From Branchiostoma floridae (Eukaryota; Chordata; Leptocardii; Amphioxiformes; Branchiostomatidae): a DNA stretch of 64,000 bases. The position numbers and the translations under genes were made by a program. Numbering within the stretch: position 1 is the stretch's first letter; each line of letters opens with the position of its first letter. The notes beneath the pieces were generated by a model that saw nothing but the letters and a program-made list of their open reading frames with translations, was not told the DNA's origin and did not search any database. Positions 58,326-64,000 of this stretch are shown in pieces. The stretch spans positions 32,300,044 through 32,364,043 of the forward strand of contig NC_049980.1 of NCBI RefSeq assembly GCF_000003815.2, given 5' to 3'.

Positions 58326-59014
58326 GGCGACTACACCTCATGGCAGCGCGGCGGGGCGGCCGCAGGGCGCTGAGCACTCCCACACACAAGCACCGGCACC
58401 TACACGGCACAGCAACAAGCGTCAGGTATTACAGTACGTACGTGGACTCAAGATTGGAAGTAAAAAATTTCCGCGAGCAGCCCGATCTAAATTGATTTTT
58501 GCCGGGGTCTGGATGGAGGGAGGAGGATCAGTATCGCCCGGCCCCTCTGTTACCCATCAGATCCGCCGCGCCTGCCGTCAGCCCACTATCTCGCCGGTCT
58601 CAAGCAGAACAAACTATCGATAAACGGCCATATCTATCACTCTGACCGGCTGCTGACAGAAATCGATGGCATTCGGCGGTACACCACGGCGGGCAGGCGG
58701 GCAGTATGGTGCGGGAGACAGACGCAAGCAGTGCGGCCTGAACTCACTCTCCTCCCAGCTCTAACGGGTTAAATCTCCGGCCGCGTCACAATCATAACAA
58801 GCACGGACTTTCACCCCGCGGTTACACAAAGGGAAGCTACCTACCCTAACGTTGACCAGCGACAAAACAGCCTAGGATATACAAGCAGCGACCCACAATC
58901 GGTCCTCAGAGTGGAATCTCTCTCCGGTAATTGGAGATAAATTGGCAGAAAGCAGCAGCAACAAAACCGCGCCGGGCTCGGCCGACACTTCTCTCGCAAT
59001 AACACAGACGCTGA

Positions 59015-59019
59015 CCAAT
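59015..59019 (+). promoter_or_regulatory. CCAAT box
   Basis: GACCAATCAG context, typical of NF-Y sites. A second one on the opposite strand lies at 59079-59083 (GTTCCAATCAAAC), 64 bp away, with the CRE between them. Confidence 0.55.
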
Positions 59020-59053
59020 CAGGGCGCAGGGATGGAATCACGTGATGCGAAAG

Positions 59054-59061
59054 TGACGTCA
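59054..59061. promoter_or_regulatory. Cyclic-AMP response element (TGACGTCA)
   Basis: Perfect 8-bp palindromic CRE about 730 bp upstream of the PDE8 start codon, between two CCAAT boxes. CREB/ATF binding is known for this motif; function here is inferred. Confidence 0.55.
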
Positions 59062-59583
59062 ATGGCGCAAGAAGTTTGATTGGAACAATATGATGAACAG
59101 GTGGTGGTCTTAGAAACGGGAGGGAAAATAAAACATACAGACCCGCTGGAAAACCAGACACGCCGAGAAAGCTCATTAAGATAATTGATGTCACGTATCT
59201 GTTTGGGAACTTGGCGTGTGTAAATGCCAGCTGATTGTGGACTGCTGGATTTTGTTATTTCGGTGGTTTCTGTCTACGTTGATCAAGACATATGACGTAA
59301 TGCGTTCGGTCCAGTATCAGCGCATCAGTTTGTGTCTGTTATATATTTCACTCCATCTCCTACCAAATGCAAAAATGGACGATTCCATATCAGCTTTTTG
59401 CAAATGGCCCCAAATCCCCCAATAAGTAACTTTTGAAGTGCTGTATGCAAAAAGTGTCAATGGATTCCTGTGGGTACCTATGTATCATATGATATTTCAG
59501 ATGTAATACCAGGATACAGGGGCCCAAATTAACAGACTCAAAAATACGATATACGATACATACCGAATTATTTGTCCCATCGA

Positions 59584-59593
59584 GTGTGTGTGT

Positions 59594-59641
<48 letters not shown>

Positions 59642-59900
59642 ATGTGTGGTGCGTGCATGCGTGTGTTCGTGTGTGTGGTGCGTGCGTGTGTGCGCTCGTG
59701 TGTGTGTGTATGCGTGCGTGTGAGCGTGCGTGTGTTTGTGTGTGCGCGCGTGTGTTTGTATGCGTGCGTGTGAGCGTGTGTGTTGATGTGTGATTGTACG
59801 TGTGGGCGCGTGTGTGTGTATGAGCGCGCGTGCGTGTGTGTGTGTGTGTATGAGCGTGCATGCGTGTGATTGTGATTGTACGTGTGGGTGTGTGTGTGTT
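59584..59900. repeat. (TG)n / TGTGCG microsatellite
   Basis: About 315 bp of TG with CG, AT and GAGCG interruptions. The long open frames in it are artefacts of the repeat. Confidence 0.95.
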
Positions 59901-60314
59901 TCCACTGAATAGATAATTACAGCTATTGATATTGGGGGTACTGCTTTTTGTTTTGGACCTTGAAATCCAGATCCTTTTAAATCCAGCTATGTTGTTATCT
60001 TATGGGAAAGTTTCCTCACTTTGACTCTTTGACTAGTGTTCAAAAATTCATTTTTCTTATGAGTTTTGATCAAACGACATTATACAAACACATCTCAATT
60101 GAAAGCAAGCTACATTTTTAACATTAGTAAGAAACGAGAAGAAGCCGAAGAAATGTATAAACATTAGAATAGTTTTAGAACCCATGATTTAGACTAGTCT
60201 TAGAACCATGTGTACTGTATAACGACCTTTTGTATCTAAATTATATGCCTGTACATAGCCCGATAGGGCATGAATGTGCAGTGAAGGTTATTACTATTAT
60301 CTATTAGCTTAGAT

Positions 60315-60564
60315 CAGGGTTGTAGCCAGCACCCGTCCTTCCATCCTTTGATGGAATTTTGCAGCTGCGGACGGAAAAAAAAATTGCCCATTCCGTCCTC
60401 TGTGAGCAAAATATAATACTCAAAATGCAGGAAATAGCATTTCAGAGGGTCAAGATTTCAAAATTTTCCGTGGGAGCATGTCCCCAGACCCCCCTAAGAA
60501 CGCTGCGCCAAAGCCATTCAAAATCGAGGGAATGGAAAATGATTTCGGGCTGGCTACAACCCTG
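60315..60564. mobile_element. Non-autonomous hAT element with perfect 8-bp target duplication
   Basis: Ends CAGGGTTGTAGCCAGC and GCTGGCTACAACCCTG, flanked by GCTTAGAT at 60307-60314 and 60565-60572; 250 bp. Related in its ends to 17267-17611. Just to its left (about 60150-60306) is a LINE-like 3'UTR (GAATGTGCAGTGAAGG), which it interrupts. Confidence 0.92.
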
Positions 60565-60747
60565 GCTTAGATACTCTGTTTTTGACAAATGTACTATTTG
60601 TTTTAAGAATAAAGCTTTGAAAAAAAATTAAGAAAAAAAAATGAAGGTTATTACAGTTATTTATTGGGGCCCAGACATGCCAGAAGAAACATTGGCGGTG
60701 ACAGCTTATCCCAATGACTTCACATGCCAAAACCTTGCGAGGTAATC

Positions 60748-61117
60748 TAAGGCCACACCAATTTAATTTCTTGGTTCACGGATTCGCTCGCTCCTATTTT
60801 TGGGAAAAATAAAAATAAAAATGAAAATTACCACTCAGCAAATTTTCACCATTAATGAAACCATTCACCAACTTTCTGGTGTAGCAAACATAAAAACTGA
60901 CACTACTTTTGTAATTTTCAATGGACAGGCGCTGTTACTGTACAGTAATAGTGTTTTCGCACTTTTTTCAAGCTGGAAACTTTTTATTCTTTATGTTTTA
61001 GATTAGCCCTTACCTTTACCCCAACCATTTTACAATTTTTATTTTTATTTCGCCCTCTCGCTCCATATTTTTTATGAAAAAATCCGTGAACCAAGAAATT
61101 AAATTGGTGTGGCCTAA
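60748..61117. mobile_element. MITE with long inverted ends
   Basis: AGGCCACACCAATTTAATTT through TCTTGGTTCACGGATT is repeated inverted at the right end, nearly exact over about 37 bp. The inner arms (AAAATAAAAATAAAAAT) also pair. Confidence 0.85.
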
Positions 61118-61415
61118 GCCGCATCCCCAATCACGGCAAGGTAAGAATATTCGCGTGCACGAATATGATTAACCTGACACAGCTGAACAGAAAACTGCGA
61201 GTCTGCTTTTCTCGATATTACTCATTCTAATAGCCGTAAATACTGCGGTTTATGGAAGAAAACTGCTTGCTGCCCAATGGCAATGTGTCACAAGGCAAGG
61301 GAGGATATAAGTCTAAGTAAGGAAGTGTGGTTTTTATTTGTTTTGGCATGGTTTTCGCGTGCCTTTGCGCGACGTATCAAGAGAGAGAGAAAGAGGCAGA
61401 CAGAGACAGGGTAAA

Positions 61416-61727
61416 GGTGGGATCACACCTGCGTATATATTCAAGTCCGTATGAGGCGCGCATGGGAGTATTTACCTCCACCGTGCTCCACAGGTCGTTG
61501 GAAAAATAATAGAAATTGGACAAACGTAAACAGGTAACATGTCGGACGAGTTAGCTGGGTCGCTAATCATACTTCTCGGTCAGCTAACTCATCTGGCATG
61601 TTATGTATCTATATTTGTCCACTTCGTACTGTTTTTTTCCGCAACCTGTGGAGCCTGGTAGAGACTAAGAGCGTCATACGCACCTTAAACGGACTTGAAT
61701 ATATACGCATGTGTGACCCCACCTCAG
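61416..61727. mobile_element. MITE with GGTGGGATCACACCTGCGTA ends
   Basis: Inverted partner ACGCATGTGTGACCCCACC near 61727; TATTCAAGTCCGT pairs with ACGGACTTGAATA. A fragment of one end lies at about 62503-62530. A (GA)n run follows at 61735-61815. Confidence 0.8.
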
Positions 61728-61847
61728 TAAGACAGAGAGTGAGAGAGAGAGAGTGAGGGGAAGAGAGGAGAGAGAACGGGGAGAGGGGGCAGGGCCATGC
61801 AGATAGACAGAGAGAGGGGATAGAAAGGTGGTACATGAAATAATGCC

Positions 61848-62105
61848 TTGATCTTCTTCATGTTTTTTTTTCCTTCCTGCTGTTGGATCATCTCCTTGGT
61901 TACATCAAGGAATATTGTCTTTGGTTTAGATCTTCGGCGCGAGTCTCGCGCCTGCGGCGCTTGATGGTCCCACAATTACTAAAAAGAACCACCCCAACCA
62001 AAATCCTGGCTACGGGCATGTCTTCTTCATGTGTTTTTTTTCCTTAGATCATCTCCTTCGTTTCATCAAGGGATATTGACTTTTTATTGTCCTTGGTTAG
62101 ATCTT
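61848..62105. repeat. Direct repeat interrupted by a CG-rich insert
   Basis: TTCTTCATGT(T)nCCTT ... TTGGTTAGATCTT occurs at 61851-61933 and again at 62022-62105. The segment between carries GGCGCGAGTCTCGCGCCTGC. Confidence 0.65.
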
Positions 62106-62289
62106 AGATGTGCCGATAATTATTAACTTTCCTCCAGTCAATCTAGTGTCTTGGATGGGGCAGGGGCGTAACGTTTGATGGTTTTATTCTTACTTGTCAC
62201 TCTAGACTGGACTTTCTGGGACATTTTTACTTCTTTTACACTTTTACCTTCTATGTAACCGGCCCATGCGACAGTGTTGCCTATAGGCC

Positions 62290-62427
62290 TGATCTCCAAG
62301 CAGATCCTACGGTGCTATAAGATAGTATCAAAGCTGGCTAAGGAGCGTAGCCGGCTAAGGGTGTCAAACGGGAAGTTTGATATTATACATTACGCACCGT
62401 GGATCTGGTTGGAGATTAAGTGTTGTC
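62290..62427. mobile_element. MITE with ATCTCCAAGCAGATCCTAC ends, copy 2
   Basis: Shorter relative of 50338-50528, ending GGATCTGGTTGGAGATTA. Confidence 0.75.
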
Positions 62428-62540
62428 GCCAACATGAGAAGGTGAGGTGAGGTGGGCGACTCTTTGATTCGTCTGATACGGCTCCGATGAGCTTGTTTAA
62501 CCCGGGGTCACGCGTGCGTATACATCCAAGTCAACGGGGA

Positions 62541-62840
62541 CTAATAAGAGCTGTTCAAAGAGGCCATCAAATTCCATCCAAACTTTCTCACATTCACTGA
62601 CAAAAAGAAAGCAGTTCACCTTTTAACATCACTAAACCCACACATAATAGAAAAAGTGGGATCTTTCGTCTTCCACTGCACTGTCTTCGAAAAAGGAGTC
62701 TAATCCAATAACCCAGGATCTAGAGTTAGCTTGTACTAGTTTTAGACTAGAGTAGACACTTGTGATATTGTATTTACACTGTTTGAATCTATGTTACCTG
62801 CAATTAGCCCACGGGCAAGAATTTGCAATAAACTTGATAT
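62541..62840 (+). mobile_element. LINE 3' end (CR1/L2-like), truncated
   Basis: Frame LFKEAIKFHPNFLTFTDKKK, then [20 protein letters not shown] and stop, the typical C-terminal end of such reverse-transcriptase ORFs. A 3'UTR ending at GCAATAAACTTGATATT follows. Confidence 0.75.
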
Positions 62841-63066
62841 TAAAGGGTTAATAAAACACGTCCATGGGTGATTACCTTCATATTTCAAACCGTATGATAA
62901 CAGCGGGATCGGTCGAAATAACGGATATCAAATCAACAATGAAAGTTCCCAACCAGTCTACCGAGGTATGTATCAGTATACCAAGCAGTCTTGTCATGAT
63001 AAGTCATACATTTACATGTATATGATATTGCATGTACCTACGTACGTATAGTTAGGTCAACTCATA

Positions 63067-63281
63067 TAACGCTAGTTCACCTTTATATCCGTAGGGTAAT
63101 ACCATTGTTTTTTTACTCAATACAGGGTATGTAGGGATACAAAGTCGAAGGACTGTGCTTTTAAAGATTTTGAAAATGTTGCAATTAGAAAGCACCATCC
63201 GTCGACTTGACATGCCTAGATACCCTGTTTTTAAAAACAACGGATATAAGTTACCCTACGGATAAAGGTAAACCGGCGTTA
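63067..63281. mobile_element. GTTCACCTTTATCC-family MITE, copy 6 (complete)
   Basis: Ends TAACGCTAGTTCACCTTTAT and AAACCGGCGTTA, with the family's inner pairing. Confidence 0.85.
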
Positions 63282-64000
63282 CAACTGTATACAAAAACGA
63301 GAAAATGTCATACATCCCTGACTCAACATACTGTTATCGACCTGACATTCTCCAGCATAAGTAAGCATAGTTAGTCTGTCTTTATTGTTATTCTAAAAGT
63401 AGATTAGTTCTTCAAGATCAGCAATAGATTAAATGCCGTGGATGCACACGTTGCCATACCTCTCCCTTGAATTCAAAGCACACAGCCTTGGAGTACGTGA
63501 CCTTTGGCAGACTCAAAAACACTGCATATACCATATATATAGAACTATATATAAAATCGTTCTTTACTCATAGTAAAGAAAGGTACACAGAGCCCAGGAC
63601 AATATGGTCATTGCTGACCAAACATGCAGGGGGACATAGGACATAACATAAATAGTATTGCACAATGTGGGTATTGCTTATCATTACTTTAAAAACATTA
63701 TATTTAGTTTAGTTCGGTTTTAATTTGTCTCAACTATATATTTGTCCCATCAAGACCTACTAATGTCAGTATGGGGATTAATATTCTATATCAAATCCCA
63801 TTATTGTCGTTTATTTGAGTGGAATTCGTCACGAAATCCAGATTGTCACGCCGTTAGCTCGCATCACCGCCAGGACAGGTCGGTGCTGAATTAATAAGGT
63901 AATTCCGAGAAAACGCTGGGGTCGTGACTGCCAATTTCACGGGTATGAAAGTCTCCTGACAGAAACGCGTTCGTCAGACATCGGATCGTGTTAGAACGGG
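63282..64000. other. Flanking sequence without recognisable features
   Basis: No frame, RNA or repeat is assigned up to the window edge. Confidence 0.5.

Larger units (their letters stand above)
58326..59100 (-). promoter_or_regulatory. PDE8: Putative PDE8 promoter and 5'UTR
   Basis: GC- and CpG-richer than the surrounding introns, without TATA. It holds a palindromic CRE, a CCAAT box on each strand and several GCCGG/CGCCG blocks. The transcription start is not determined. Confidence 0.6.

Noticed and set aside
59390-59905. 171-codon His/Thr-rich open frame
   Set aside because: A by-product of the (TG)n microsatellite.

Overview
The window is a piece of a large, intron-rich, transposon-rich animal genome. 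I read it as amphioxus (Branchiostoma): the gene structures are chordate-like, the introns are full of short DNA-transposon derivatives, LINE tails and minisatellites, and one gene encodes a leucine-rich-repeat receptor with tyrosine-rich tail repeats. The species call is inference; the gene identities come from reading the conceptual exons. A run of Ns (4417-4732) marks an assembly join.

Layout. (1) 40-3358, minus strand: a two-exon gene for a type I membrane protein (signal peptide, LRRs, LRR C-terminal cap, one membrane segment, a tail with four PYAVxY motifs), followed by a minisatellite. (2) 4819-10342, plus strand: ten exons of WDR41, a WD40 protein of the C9orf72-SMCR8 complex; the N-terminal exons are missing at or beyond the N gap. 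(3) 10343-13909: intergenic and 3'UTR sequence. (4) 13910-58325, minus strand: a complete 25-exon phosphodiesterase 8 gene (PDE8A/B type). All 25 exons join in frame to 1,234 codons plus stop: MGC acylation motif, receiver-like domain, PAS domain, a 334-codon charged insert in one exon, and the HD-type catalytic domain. (5) 58326-64000: putative promoter (CRE, CCAAT boxes), then repeat-rich flank. WDR41 and PDE8 are tail to tail, as human WDR41 and PDE8B are, so this looks like an ancestral chordate gene pair.

The most unusual signal is a rule rather than one locus. At many exons of PDE8 and one of WDR41, the exon-intron junction has been tandemly duplicated into the intron. The intact exon stays at the exonic edge and partial copies carrying decoy splice sites spread away from it. 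The extremes are exon 6 (27 acceptor copies over 2.2 kb) and the last exon (7 copies, each able to act as an alternative C-terminal exon). I recall amphioxus minisatellites that span exon-intron boundaries being described at another locus under the name 'mirages' (memory, not checked); the density here and the possible splicing consequences still merit attention.

The rest is mobile-element archaeology: hAT-type elements with exact 8-bp target duplications, a 5-bp-duplication group ending in CAGGGCTCGAAAT, a TTAA-flanked piggyBac-like MITE, pogo/Tigger-like MITEs, six copies of one MITE family, 5S-rRNA- and tRNA-derived SINEs, LINE 3' ends, a satellite inside a transposon, and several clear nestings. 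I found no intact transposase or reverse transcriptase, no functional RNA gene and no CRISPR array.
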